A stretch of 64,000 nt of DNA from Sebastes aleutianus (GCA_916700875.1 CAKAKS010000072.1:37469114-37533113), one strand, 5' to 3'; shown: positions 48,290-60,985, numbered from the stretch's first letter. Notes: a model not told the origin generated them from the letters alone. Made by a program: numbers and translations.

Positions 48290-51200
48290 TACCGCTGCAT
48301 CAATTGGTTAAGCCAAATTCACACCAGGCAGCGGCGTGTCTCGCCGCAATTAATCAATTTTTCTGAGGCCGGGGGGGCGTGTTCATGTGTTTCAGGCAGG
48401 AAGACATTTTTTGTAACATAGGTCAACATGTAAGAGGAGTCACAGGATCTGTTTACTGATTGGCTGCGGGTCTTCCCTGGCTGCACTTCGCCACAGAAAG
48501 TAAAACTTTTCCCAACCTTTGTTTGGCCGCACTTCGGCGCAGAATCAAACTCGTGTGAATTTGTGTTATTGTTTGACTTTCAGACCCAAACTAATGTGAC
48601 GTCCACACAGCAGTACATTGCTCCGAGTAACTAAAGTTAAAGTAACTAAGTACATTTACTCAAGTACTGTAAATATAATTTTGAGGTAGTTGTGTTCTCA
48701 AAATGTCTTTGAAGGCACCACCATGAAAAGTTTTGATTACTTTTGCATTTCCAGACAACAAAGTATAATATGACTAAATGTTGACTGTGATGGACACTGA
48801 GGGAACATAGGTCCATGTGACCCCGACACACTCTGCTGGTTGATTTTCATAGAAGTTATGAGAAACCAGTGGATGCCTGGACAGAAGGAAACCGCACATA
48901 TTGTAAAAAGCTCTGCATATAATTTATGTAAAATATACAGTGTTAGAAGTTCATCAGCTAAAACATACAAAACTGTCTGTATGGATCTTGAATTCTCTCC
49001 ATTAGGCTCCATTTTGCATCAGCCGGGATCAGCGGCTGACTGGTTGAATAATGCATTGTGGGTAATAGGAGCTCTATGGTACTTCCACTCAAGCAGAAAG
49101 TTCCCATATTCCCCACGCAGGGCTAACAACTCTCCTGGCGCTCTGCCGGCGGATAATCAGAGGAGAAGCGGCGGCAGCGGCGGCCGACTGTGTGAGGTTC
49201 ACTGACATCAGGGGATGAATTTTAAAACTCTGAGTCTCTTCATGGAGAAGAACGCTTCAGTTCGGAGGGAGTTAAATCTCACTGTGTTTGAAGAGCAAAG
49301 AGGAACTACGTGTCTCTAACAGAACAAAGAAAGATGTCTGATAACCATGTGATTACTTTCTTACACTTACATTACATCATTAATGTTGTCAGGTAAAATT
49401 GTTCGGATATCTTCTGAAATAAAAAAAAAATAGAAGTCTTCCCTGGTCAAATTCTGAATCATTTGGAATATGGTAAGTTGTCTTTGTTTTATATATACAG
49501 TATGCTATACTATACTCAATGATATACTTAAATGATACCCAGCCCTAATCCCTATCATTTATTTCTTTTAATCATAACCACCATCAAACCTTACTCATCT
49601 GTTGCCTGAACTTAAGTGAACATTAGAGTCAGAAAAAAACACTCATATGAGTAATTTTTGGATCAAACTCCAGCTGATAGTAGGCCTCTTGCTGTTGTTT
49701 CAGTTGGAGACTGAAGTTTAAGCTGTTTGATTCCAGGGAAAAATTATGAACGCACGCAGAAAAGAGTGATGTGATTCATATTTTTCCTCCGTTTAACCAA
49801 AGCCGAGGTTCAACCAGTCAGCAGGACTCAGTGGAAACTGCAGCTTTATTCCTCCACGCCGGCCAAGTGGGTCACACGTGGAGCGTTTTTTAAGACACTT
49901 TAGTTTCCATTCTTTTAATTTTTCTGCAGATTTGGCCAAAACTCTCACACTCATTAACTCACAGTCTAAAACCAAAGAAAAGCTACGACCAGCAGAAAGA
50001 AATTCATGTAAATATTTGTGCAGTCAGGTGCATCTTCTCATGAAGTCTGTGTGTGTTGGCAAAAAACCCAAAACTTTCTGAGTTATTGAAATTAACCAAT
50101 CAAAGAGTCTGCTGGGCTTCTTACAGCCCGCTCACGCCAGCAAACAGTGATATTTTGCAATCAAATCAATTAATTTAAATTTTTATTCTGATTTGTTTTA
50201 TTTTATTCTGATTTCTTTGTTTAGTATTAGAGTTAGCCTGTTAACATTGTTGTTGTTGGTACAATTTTTGAAGTTGAGAGGGTTCTGTGTGATTTATTAA
50301 AGTTACCACACAGTCATACTTGCCAACCCTCACGATTTTCCCGGGAGACTCACGTTTTTCATCGCCCTCTCCCGGTTTCCTCCCAGTGTCACAATTCTCC
50401 AGTATTTCTCTCGATTTATGGCAAATTGTTACACTTTTTTTCCTTTTCGTTATCTCAGCCTGTCTCTGGAACTGAACAGTGTGTATAATCCCTACTGACG
50501 ACAATAGAGCTACACCAACTGTTGTTTACCGGCGGAAGAGAGCAGTCTATGCTCGTGACACAGCGCAGTCTGAGCTCATGTTAGAGATGCCCTCGCCACA
50601 GCGTGCAGCGCCCAAAGAAATAATGGGTTTCAGAGTGCAGTGGTGGCGCTGTCATGTTGTGTCTGAAAGGACCTTCAGTGAATGAGAGAAGGAGAGAGAA
50701 ATGGAGAGAACTAAGAGAAAGAAATACTCAAGCAGGGGCGAAAATATGTACAAGAATGCAAGTATGCACACAGCACATAAAATACTGTACAAACTGCACA
50801 GAGAGGAGGGGGTTAATTCTTGCCTCAGGGCCCCTAAGCAGGTCAATCTGGACCTGCAGGGAACCAACTGCTGAAGAGTGCTGACTCATCTCCACATTTT
50901 AGGACTGTAAACTGTAGACAAACTCCCTCCTGCTTTAATTGTGTTTATACTGAGGCAGGAACTGTTGCAGCTGACTGGTTACAGTCTGAATGAGTTGTTT
51001 TCTGCACTATTTGAGGAATGGAAGTAATGGCCCTGAGAGGTTTGGAAGAACAATTTAAATCCTTTAGTCGTCTTCAGCACAACATAGGGAGGTGAAATGA
51101 AGAGTAAAACTGTTTCAGAATGACGTTGTAAACAGTCTGTCAGGTCCATTATCTCACATTGTTTCCTCATCCCCTCTTCCCTCGCCCCTTCCTCTCCTCC

Positions 51201-51730
51201 AAACCTGCTGACAATGTTCCCTCTCTCGGATGCTGAGGTGCTCCACGTATTTTTTTCAATTTTTGCCTCAGCAACCAGATCCCTCTGAGAGAAGCCGAGC
51301 CGTTGCTTCACATGGTGTCGGGTCTCGGCCATATTGAATCCGAATGGGAACGGCCGTGTTGGTTTACGCTCTTTCCTTCAATAGCGCAGGGACAATGGGA
51401 GCGGGACAGGCGAGAGGCCCGGTCCTCCCTGGACACACAGAGGCGAGACAGACAGAGCATTGAAGAGGATGAGGATGCATCAGAAACCAGCGCCGGCTAA
51501 TGTGAAAGTCTCAGGTTCTGTGTCTGGAGAAAAGACTGCTGGTTGGTAACAGTAGACAAGAAGCTTTGTGGAACCTGCAGCGTCTTTATGTAGCAGAACA
51601 AGCTGCTGCAGTGTAGCGCTGAGCTCACATCTCACCGCGCTAAAAGAAGGTCGGCGGCATCGTGGGACGTCAAGCCGACTTCTGACTGACCTGATTCTGA
51701 CGTGACTATTATAAGTAGTACAATGTCTTA
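48290..51730. other. intergenic, mostly plain, two GC-rich islands
   Basis: GC-rich patches stand out at about 49130-49200 (GGCGGCAGCGGCGGCC) and 51290-51500. Neither has a coding family I recognise. The rest is AT-rich with repeat pieces listed elsewhere. Confidence 0.45.
50313..50680 (+). repeat. 'ACTTGCCAACCCTCACGATT' dispersed element
   Basis: The start CATACTTGCCAACCCTCACG followed by TTTTCCCGGGAGACTCACG is a DNA-transposon-like repeat I know from fish. The right boundary is unclear; text up to about 50680 may belong to it. Confidence 0.45.
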
Positions 51731-51734
51731 TTAG

Positions 51735-52002
51735 AGTGGTGCAGGAATGAGTCCTAAAACCCAGAAATTAGTTAGCATTTTAGCACTTTCGGTTCCCTCG
51801 TCTTTAAAATTCATGTGTGGGGTATTTATTGATGTATTTTATGTCGTAGAACAAAACGTTAAAATCTCTTCAGCTTGTGTTGACCACAGACATTTCAATC
51901 ATCTAACTAAAAACACATTCAAAAAACCCATTGACTTCCAGACGAGGGAACCAAAAGTGCTAAAATGCATTTCTGGGTTTTAGGACTCATTCCTGTAGCA
52001 CT
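51735..52002. mobile_element. 268-bp MITE with ~62-bp inverted ends
   Basis: The left arm AGTGGTGCAGGAATGAGTCC and the right arm ending GGACTCATTCCTGTAGCACT are reverse complements over about 62 bp, including GTTCCCTCGTCT and its complement. It abuts the inverted repeat pair that starts at 52003. Confidence 0.75.
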
Positions 52003-52768
52003 TTATAGAAGTCTATGAGAAAATGACCCTACTTCTCACTTGATTTATTACCTCAGTAAACATTGTAAACATGAGTTTATGGTCTCAATCACTAGTTTCA
52101 CGTCTTCTTCAATACACCATCATGTTCATTTAGTAAATTATGGTCCCATTTAGAGTCAAATAGACCATAAAGCAGGGTATGCTTTAAGGCGTGGCTACCT
52201 TGTGATTGACAGTTCACTACCACGGTGACTCACGAAAGAGGCGTAGCAACGCATATCCCTCCCCGGCTCCACCCTCTCAAAAATACAACTAGGCGATGGC
52301 CAAAATGCCAAATTCTAGGCTTCAAAACAGCAGTCCACAAAAACCAATGGGTGACATCACAGGGACTACGTCATAGAGTGTATATAATAAGTGCATGTTG
52401 TCAATGTAATGTCACCCATTGGTTTGTGGACTACGGTTTTGAAGCCTCAAGTTCGGCATTTTAGCTGTTGCCATCTTGGTTTTTGTCCGTTACTAAATGA
52501 ACATCATGCTGTATTGAAGAAGACTTGAAACTAGCGATTGAGAGCATAAACTCATGTTTACAATGTTTACTGAGGTAATAAATCAAGTGAGAAGTAGAGT
52601 CATTTTCTCATAGATTTCTATATAATCACACTTCTTTTTGCAACCAGAGGAGTCGCCCCCTGCTGGCTATTAGAAAGAATGCAGGTTTAAGGCACTTTGA
52701 CATTGGCTTCACTTTTCAGACCTCGGAGTCGCCCACTGGCCTACGTCCACTTCTTGTATAGCCTATGG
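52003..52768. repeat. large inverted repeat pair
   Basis: The plus copy (52003-52384) and minus copy (about 52376-52768) of one dispersed repeat meet tail to tail around 52380. Shared landmarks are AATAGACCATAAAGCAGGGT (plus copy), AAACATGAGTTTATGGTCTC and its reverse complement, and CCAATGGGTGACAT and ATGTCACCCATTGG near the centre. The minus copy lacks a block of roughly 190 bp. Confidence 0.8.
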
Positions 52769-54282
52769 TGAAAACAGCAGTTTGGTTGCACACGAGTCTT
52801 AACATGCAATAAGTGTCTAATGTTTTTCTGTTTGCTGTGAACACAGAGGGTCTGAGCTCAGATAAACATCAGTATTGGGAGGACGGAAACGAGCAGCGAG
52901 GTGGTGACGACCTCCTCTTCTGCTGCCTTTTCCTGTAATTGTCCTTCATTGTTTAAAGACAGAAACTTCTGAGTGAACAAATGAAGGTTTGGAGGAGCAG
53001 CTGGTCACCTGCTGTCAGTGTGGCAATGGCAGGAAATCCACCGTAAACACTCACTCTGTGTTCAGCGGCGGCTCTGCTTAATGTTTCTCATCCCAGAGGA
53101 CTTCTGACTGATTGGAAAAGCTTTTTTCCAGATGCTTTTTTTTTTGTTTTTGTTTCAAACAAACCATTCATCCCAACAACAATGAGGTCATCCACTATTC
53201 TGGCTCTCCAAACAGGAATCCCTAAACAAAGTTCAGCGCGTTCATGTTTGGCTGCAGCGTTGTGCGTGTTCACTGGTGTGTGAACTATTATGGAAGGACA
53301 TGAATGGTGGTTTGTAAATTGGATGGTGGCGGCCAAGTGACATCAGCTGAGAGCAGGAAGGCTTTGAAACAATCGCACCGCCTGGAAACTACCAGGAGGA
53401 TGTTTAAATGTCTGAGTATTAACAACAACATATTACTGCACTTTGGGTATTTTTCTAGCGACCATTAGGCCTTCGAAAACTTATTTACAAATTGTTCCAC
53501 GTCTTTTTGAAAGAAAAACTTGTGTCAAAATGAAGTTACTGGGTGATGTTTTAAGAAGAAACATTTGCACAAGCCCTCTGTGAAGACACCCACTGCATAG
53601 ATTATAATAAATCCCTTCATCAAATGAACAGGAACCATGCACAATGATAAATGTGACTGTAAATATATCACACTTGTTTTCATCTGTAGTCTTTTGCGTA
53701 ATGTTTTACAGGCTCACTTTTACCGGCTACACAAATTTTACATTCTATGATGTTTAGTTTTCTCTTCTGGATTTTGGTTTTTGTCTGTTATCTAGTGACA
53801 TACAGTATTTCAATGTTTTGTCAGCAGATTTCAATGACATTTTCTGTAGAGTTAGGCCTTAGGTTCAAGGAACAAGAGTCATGCTAGTGGCACAGTGGTG
53901 CTGTTAACTAAACGCTATCAGCATGCGAACATACTCACAATGCCAATATAATGCTGCTATATGCTGATGTTTATTGATGATTGATGACAAGAGTATTTTT
54001 TCTATCCTACGCACCTGTCACTAAGATTTTTGGTGTGCAAGAACTTTTTGAAAAGCTCAGTTTATGTTTATCATGGTCTCTATGCTAGATTATTACACGA
54101 CTTTGTTGAAAACTCGATTCTGATTGGTTAATCACGGCGTTCTACGGTCTGTTATTTCTTTATAACAGACTGCTGCTATGTATAACAGACCGTTGCTATG
54201 GACGCAGTTCTGAACTCAGACTCTGGAAGACCATTTTTGCGTCAAATTATTGATTTTTCAAGTAAGTACCGTGTAATAAGCA

Positions 54283-54423
54283 GGATAATGTACAGCGAGC
54301 TGGTCATTGTTGTGAAATAAACCCCGACAGGGTGATGTAAGACCCCTCTGCTTCATGTTGGGGTGCCGCATCGCCCTGTCGCGGTTTATTTCACAACAAT
54401 GACCAGTTTGCTGCACATTATCC
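54283..54423. repeat. 55-bp hairpin-forming inverted repeat
   Basis: Arms 54283-54337 and 54369-54423 match at 50 of 55 positions with a 31-base loop. Both contain GGTCATTGTTGTGAAATAAA or its complement. It sits in a dispersed repeat spanning about 54080-54430 that includes TATAACAGACTGCTGC and TATAACAGACCGTTGC. Confidence 0.85.
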
Positions 54424-54479
54424 CCTACTTAGCGTATTAGCAGGCTAACATTTTCTTCTTAGAGTAAAAAACAAAACGT

Positions 54480-54620
54480 TCAGCTCAGGTTGATGGGAAT
54501 GATGACGATGGCGCCGGATGAAAAGTCAGGGGATCACTTGAGTTATTACAGTTCATCCTCTGGGGACCATGAATGTATGGAATTGTGTATCAATCAAAAA
54601 GTGGAGGACCAATGACAATC
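54480..54620 (+). repeat. 'GGCGCCGGATGAAAAGTCAG' repeat
   Basis: It shares GGATGAAAA.TC.GGGGATCAC and CATCCTCTGGGGACCATGAA with 62461-62720, where CAATCCATCCAATAGTTAGA also belongs to the same fish repeat type. Confidence 0.5.
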
Positions 54621-56142
54621 GTGGCCATCTCTGGAGCCTCGCCGCTGGCCAAAAACCTGATATGTTTTTAGTGTAGATCCAAGAATTTAAACATGATTCC
54701 TAAACATTTTATGATAGAGCATTTCTATAAACATTTCTGTTATTTTCTCATGAACTGCTGTTGGTTTGTTGTAGGTCTCAACTGATGAAATTGGAGTTAT
54801 TGTAAACAGCTCTTACAGTGGTTGATATAATTGGTTGCCTCTATCAGTGTTTCTCCCAATTAAGTCATTTCCCATCAGCCCTTTTGCTATCAGTCCCCAT
54901 GAAGAGGATGAACATTTTGTACGTTTCTGCCTTTCACTTCTGTTAGCATCCTCTAAAAGCCTTACCTCAGTTTGCTGCCCTTTGTGCTGTGAAGCGATTT
55001 GATCAGATTTCTCTCCAACATGACCTGCCAGATTGCAACGTTACTTGATTATGTATTTATCTAAACTTGATTTGTAATCATTTATTGCTTCACGTATTGC
55101 ACCTAAAGTGCCCTCAGTGTCCTCATTGTCTCACCACCTCTGTCCTATTAATAGCTCACTGCCGAGTCCAGTTCAACAGTTAAAGGTTAACTCCTACAGG
55201 ACAACAGTGACTAACATGTAGCCGACCGCCCAGCTCTCTGGAAATCTGGTGACACATTAAAACCTTTCCTGGAGCGGGTATTTACCCATAACCCCATGCT
55301 GTTGCCCTTTGGATTGGTGCGATAACAGTGTTTACCACTGATGTCATGCAATGGGGAGACTGGTCCTTCATCATCGTGGTTGGTGGCCTGAGAGGCTGTT
55401 TGATGACAGTTAAAGTCATGTCAAGAGTTCATTAACCAAACATCTAGTATCAGAAGGAAGGAAAAAAGTATCGTTTATAAATATAAAGCTAAATAATCTT
55501 CCTGTCATCACTGAAAAACATGCCTGTATAGCAAGAGAAAAGTGCAGGTTTCTCTGACTGATCTGTCTTTTCTGCTTTAGCCAAAGTTAAAGGTCCAATA
55601 TCATGCACATTTTTAGGTTCATACTTGTATTTTGATGAAAAATCTCACATTTTACAATATAAAACAATCCTATGGAGACTTTATGGAGAGTTTATACACA
55701 AGAATTTAATGGTTTTCTTTCATATATATTTTTTTTTGCCTCGCATACAATGAGGTGATGACCTTTGCTAAGGTGCCACTTTTCTAAAGTGGCACCATTA
55801 CGTCAAAATTGTAATTTCTCTGGACAGAAATACTAAAACCTAATGGGCAGGTTGCTATTGAATGTCTTGATCACATTGCTTCTCCCCATGGGATGTGCTT
55901 TTTAGAACAAACTTCAAATTTTTAGCTCCACAACAAGACTCAACAGGATGAATAGCTAAATCATCAGGATGTCACTCCACAGTGTTTATGTGGAGCTATA
56001 GGGGCTTTAGACTCTGACTTTTTTCCAGTTTGTATATTTTTTGTCTTCTACTTCTTCGCCACCTCTCTCTAAAAATATTTGTGAGATACAGTATGACTTA
56101 TGTTGTTGCCATGCTTAAATTTGAGCGGGTTGCCACGACTTG

Positions 56143-56418
56143 TTAACCTGACCTGCCAGCTGGTTTGTTACAACAATCTGAGAAGCCGTCATTGGAAAGG
56201 GCAGGCATTTTCAAAAAAGACTTGGCAGGTGATTGGATGAAGTATCCGTCAATCAAACTCTTGCCGGAGCAAGTCAGGAGAAGAACAAAGGCATCTTTTC
56301 CATCGAGGTAAGCCTTCAGTGCCGTTCTTTGCTCTTCTTTCAATGAAGAAATACTCTCCTGTTCTGATATAACTGATGCTATTTCAGCATATACGCTAAC
56401 CTCTTCACGAGCCGCCAT
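56143..56418 (-). pseudogene. fragment of a multicopy RecQ-like DNA helicase ORF
   Basis: The 91-codon frame starts MAAREEVSVYAEIASVISEQ and contains SLKEEQRTALKAYLDGKD followed by LLLTCSGKSL. This is the N-terminus and helicase motif I (Walker A) of a short RecQ-like protein that I know as repeated many times in fish genomes, where the motif is usually LLPTGFGKSL. Here the first glycines are altered (TCSGKS), and the sequence leaves the family right after SLI, so none of the later helicase motifs (DEAH/DEVH, motifs III-VI) is present. It is a dead, mobile-element-associated copy rather than a working helicase. The host-element family cannot be told from this piece. Confidence 0.6.
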
Positions 56419-56599
56419 TGTTGTTTAGAGCGAACAGTCGCCTCTCCATGTCGCCTCACACACACCTAAGCCACACCCATAGCTGCAGTAGCTCCTCGCA
56501 GGACGCAGATTGGTCCGTGATCTGGCTGGCCAGACACGAACGCATAACTTGAAGCCTGGATTTTCGTGTGACATGTGACATCGCGAAGATTCATCTGCA

Positions 56600-56665
56600 C
56601 TTTTAATGCATGTGGCGTTCCCCAGGGTTCAATTCTGGAGCCTCTACTATTCATGCAAATCATGC
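56600..56665 (+). mobile_element. LINE reverse-transcriptase remnant
   Basis: A short plus-strand frame (from about 56609) reads CGVPQGSILEPLLF. This is the conserved VPQGS(V/I)LGPLLF block of non-LTR retrotransposon reverse transcriptases. The neighbouring blocks, including the FADD catalytic box, are absent, so it is a small dead fragment. The sequence at 56700-56880, rich in TTAGCATG words, may be another dispersed repeat or part of its tail. Confidence 0.6.
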
Positions 56666-56699
56666 AATACCATAAGATTGTTTATTATTTGCCACTGCC

Positions 56700-56890
56700 C
56701 CAGCTGTACTTTTATTGCTAATTAGCAAGTGTTAGCATGCTGACATACTAAACTAAGTTGGTGAACAGGCTAAACATTATACCTGCTAAAATCAGCATGG
56801 TAGCACTCTCATTGTGATCATGCATGTTAGCATGCCAATGTTAGCATTTAGCTAGCATAGCCTCACAGAGCTGCCAGCATGGCTGTAGAC
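56700..56890 (+). repeat. dispersed 'TTAGCATGC' fish repeat
   Basis: Repeated GTTAGCATGC and CTAGCAT words and the end text CAGCATGGCTGTAGACTCTC match a dispersed repeat I recognise from fish genomes. A shorter related stretch is at about 53880-53990. The boundaries are approximate. Confidence 0.5.
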
Positions 56891-59650
56891 TCTCAGTCAG
56901 GTTCAGATGAGTCTTCCACCAGTTTTCCAGTTCAGTGAGCAGTTAGTTTTCGTTTCAGGCCTGACTCACAGAGGCTTTTTGTTGTTATCTTCTGCCCTTC
57001 AAGGAACAGATCATTCATATTTGTTCTTGGCTCTGCGCCCTCATTGTAGTGTAGGCGGGGGAGGTTTGTCTTGGCACAGCGAGCTGAACGCTGGCAGGAC
57101 GATTCAAACATTCAGCCGAGCAGCTCTCACCTCGGCAGCTGTGTGCCAATCACCTGGCTCTGTGCTGAAGGAAACAGGAAGTCAGACAGAGATCAGGACC
57201 AAGGTCACCCACAACTCCCACCTGCAAGCCTTCCTCAGTTTACGAGGTACTGTGTTCCAACATGACACACAATTTCACACTCACCAGATTACAAAATAAA
57301 AGTTTGAAATTAAAACAAATCGTAGGCAATTTTGTAGAAGAATCTAAAAAAATATTAGGCCATCCTCCCACTACACTGGCATACAGTAAACTTATGCACA
57401 TTTTGATGTATAATAATTGTCTTGTTTGCAGTGGGCTTGCAGTGGCACAGTCATGGTGGTATGTAAAGGCTCAGTAAAAACTGGGCACGACTCTGAGACC
57501 AGGCTGGTGTACTCAAGGTCAAAACCAGGCAGGCAGGAAAGATGAGGCAGATTTATCTAATAGGGGATCAGACTAAAGAGCAGGTGTCCAAAAGGAATGA
57601 GTGGAAGCAGACCAGTATATATATACTGTATGCTACTGGGCTGGTGGGGAAGTGGGAGCAGGTGTGCAGCTGGGCGTGGGAGGTCAGGTGATGGGGAATA
57701 GCGGGAACACAGGGGTTACTGCATGGCAAGTGGGAGTATCAGGGCCTGAAAGGACGGGAAAGTTCATGGCAGCAAAAGAGCAGACAAGGAAAATGTGAGA
57801 TTAGGAATTGGCTGACATTGTGACATGTGAGTAGAGGCTGGCCCTTACTCAGTCCGCCTGCCAGTTTAGCTGCTTTTATTTTATCACCATGGACTATTTT
57901 AACCTTTAACTTATTTGTAATAAAACATATATTTTTTAATTTTGCTATTAACATTGTTGATCATTCTTATGTACATGTAAAAATAAACGTATTGTTTTGG
58001 ACTTAAAGTCACAGTGAAACAGCAGTTAGAGCATCTTTAACTTCTGTAATGTGATGTATTGAAATGTAAAATACATATTTTTGTGTTTTACAGGAAGAGA
58101 CAAGAGAGGGATTCTGATATACTCAAAATATGTTTGACATATTTAGCAACAAGAGATAAATTAACAATGAACCATAGGCTGTGTATAAGAGGTGGACGTA
58201 GTCACCGCGACATCAGCGATTGGTTCGTGGACTACCGTCTTGAAGCCACGACTTCTGCATTTTGGCCGTCGCTATCTTGGTTTTTGCAACCAGAAGCAGG
58301 ACGAGAGGGTGGAGCTAAGTACAACCGAACGCTGAATAAGACATTTTCAGGTGACCAAAAAGGTTATAATTAACTTTCATGAACTGAAAAGACATTGTGA
58401 AAGGATTAAAGTTGTAAGATGAAATCGCAGACAACTCCCAGACCGGACAACGTCGTGGTAGCGACCTGCCAATCACAAGGTAGCCACGCCCTAAAGCATA
58501 CCCTGCTTTATGGTCTATTTGATTCTAAATGGGACCATAATTTACTAAATTAACATCATGCTGTATTGAAGAACAAGGAACATATAAATAAACCTTTGTG
58601 TAGCAAATATCTATCTTTACTGTCCTAACCTTTTAATTGTCTTGCGACTCCTCGGATTTATCTTGCAAGCCCTTTAAGTGGTCCAGACCTCCAGTTTGGG
58701 AACCATTGTTGTACACAAAAACACTTTAGGCCCATTCAGCAACATTACATAGTAGATTAGTGGGACACTTCCTGGTTTAAAGTCGGGTCTCAGAGCAGGT
58801 TGAGAGCAGCTTTCCTGTCTGGATGTTTCACTGTCAGCTACTGATGAACTAGCAGCATGTTTTGGAAAGTAACTCTTCATGTGCAGTGAGGTCATGTGGT
58901 TCCTCTGCCAAGTCAGCAGTCAGACGGGTGTTTCTGCCTTGTCTTCGCCGTGAAACGCAGCTCGACGATGAGATCAGAGGTTACATAACCCAATCATCAC
59001 TTGATCTCCTCTGCAAAGTGAGGTGACACGACGGCTCGCCGCCAGCACTGTGACAATACAGAGCAGTGTGTGCTGACAGGGAGAGGAAAACCTCCCTCCT
59101 CCTCCTCCTCCTCTTCATCTGAAGCTGTAAACACTAATCCTCTCTGTCTCTCCATTCAGCTCCCTGCCTCGCTGGCCTGCTTTCTTTCTATTTTTATAAC
59201 CAGGATTCAACCAGTGCTGTTTTATCAAGGGCCAGCACCCTGCTGACGAACCCTGTGTTCCCTTTTTATCTCATCTTTAAGGCCGTACTGTCTTATTTCA
59301 GTGCTCCATCACACTGGCCGTTTATCTACATTTTTATTACGTTTCAGCCTGACATATTTAGTGTCTTTGGAAACTTTAAGATCCTAATTAAATGTGTTCT
59401 GCTAGAGTAAAATTTGATGATGCAATTCATCCAGAGTAAAGTTTCTCATAAAACTTTTTCATGCAACTTCTGTGTGACTGAATCTCATTAGACTTCTCGA
59501 GTCGAGTCACCTACAGTATGTATCACGATTTCTTTTTACGATTTTGAAATTGATTTTTTAATGTCAATATATTTGCTTCAATTGAGTTTATGTGGAGGTA
59601 GAAGGAAGTTACCGCTTTTATTGTTGTAGTCTGAGTAACGTGACGTCATA
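56890..59650. other. intergenic, no gene seen
   Basis: A stretch at about 57480-57800 rich in GCAGGTGT, GGGAA and GGCAGG words looks like a dispersed or minisatellite-derived repeat. The 130-codon frame at 56907-57299 is not recognisable. Confidence 0.45.
58168..58575 (-). repeat. 'GGTCTGAAAAGTGAAGCC' repeat, minus copy
   Basis: It begins with GTGTATAAGAGGTGGACGTA and carries CCCTGCTTTATGGTCTATTT, the complement of the plus copies. The last part is lost after TGCTGTATTGAAG. Confidence 0.7.
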
Positions 59651-59659
59651 TCTGTTCCA

Positions 59660-59870
59660 TATCCGTCAACCCAAAACAAACCGCAATGAGCCGAAACGGC
59701 AGTGCAGAAAATGGAGGAGGGTCGGCGTGGATACGACCTGCACCCTCACATGTTAAATCCGAAGTGGTAAAACTACACATACAGTAAAGTATGGAAACAC
59801 TTTGGGTTTCACACATTGTCAGGAAAAGCAGAGCTAGACATCATGGCTAAAGCTGCATGCTAACTCTGTC
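59660..59870 (+). mobile_element. hAT transposase remnant (BED-finger start)
   Basis: A plus-strand frame reads MSRNGSAENGGG and, after a one-base frameshift, KVWKHFGF. The VWK(H/Y)FGF block marks the start of the BED zinc finger of hAT/ZBED-type transposases. No Cys/His pairs or catalytic domain follow. It lies among AT-rich MITE-like sequence (59510-59960), so it is a short relic of a hAT element. Confidence 0.5.
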
Positions 59871-60824
59871 ATGGACAGGAAACGTCATCATATTGCGGTA
59901 ACGTGCGGTCAAGCCAGCCGTCACTCTCATCTCCGTGGTCAAATCTGCTGACGCTACATCTGTAGAGCACCCATATACTGATATGTATGTTAAATGCATT
60001 CAAACGGCCCAGATGGAGCTGATCATAGATGTATAAAGAGAACGGAGAGCTAGAGACGGACTTGGCGAAGTTAGCGGAAGTATACACGTGACTCTAGACT
60101 AGTGCGATTCATACTGGAGATTTTTTCCAAATCAGTACGACATCCGGGTATTCCTTTGTCATACTGTAGATTTTGCTTTTGTTTGCATACTACATGCTTA
60201 ATTTTGGCCAAATCAGTACGTACTACTAGTACAGTATGCAGTTTCAAATACAGTCTTTGTTTGGGTACTACTGCCAGCTGAGAGAGTAAACAGCAACATA
60301 GATGATACACAGCTTCTGTCTCAAGGACTCAAGGAAAAGAGACCACAAAGCTTGAGTCTTTTCAAGGTTTGTAGATTTAGAGGGCAGTCTGACATTTTAC
60401 AGCAAGAAATCCTCCTGTTAGTTAGTCTTAATCAGTATCATAGATACTGAAGGTCCATGACGTGGTTAGCTTAGTTTAGCACAACGACTGGAAGCAGGGC
60501 AACGCTGCTAGACTACAGACCAGAGAAAGAAATGCACTTTCCAAAGCTGCCAAATATCTCTATATAATTTCCTCCTGATCCTGATCACCTCATCCACTGA
60601 CCCAATGGGCAGTCATGACACTTTTGGACTAAATAATAAATGTTTTAGTAATGATTTACCATTTTGTTCAAAGATGATGGAAATATAAAGTATGATGGGA
60701 TGAGATGAAAGAAGTGGTAATAGTGAAAAACAGAGGCAAAGACATAAAATAGAGGCAGCAGATTTTGAAGAAGCTCAGAACAACTTCATGTATGTAAGTT
60801 TTATTTTGATAAAGTTTTTGTGTC

Positions 60825-60827
<3 letters not shown>

Positions 60828-60881
<54 letters not shown>

Positions 60882-60985
60882 CTCCAATTAGAGCACTGAG
60901 TCATGGGGTTGCACAATAGCCGAGCTGCGTAATCACATAAAGCCGGCTTATCTGTCTCGCCAAGGGCACCCAGTGTACTCTGACC

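Larger units (their letters stand above)
52770..56100. other. intergenic, repeats only
   Basis: Holds the hairpin repeat at about 54080-54430 and dispersed-repeat pieces. No exon is supported. Confidence 0.5.
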
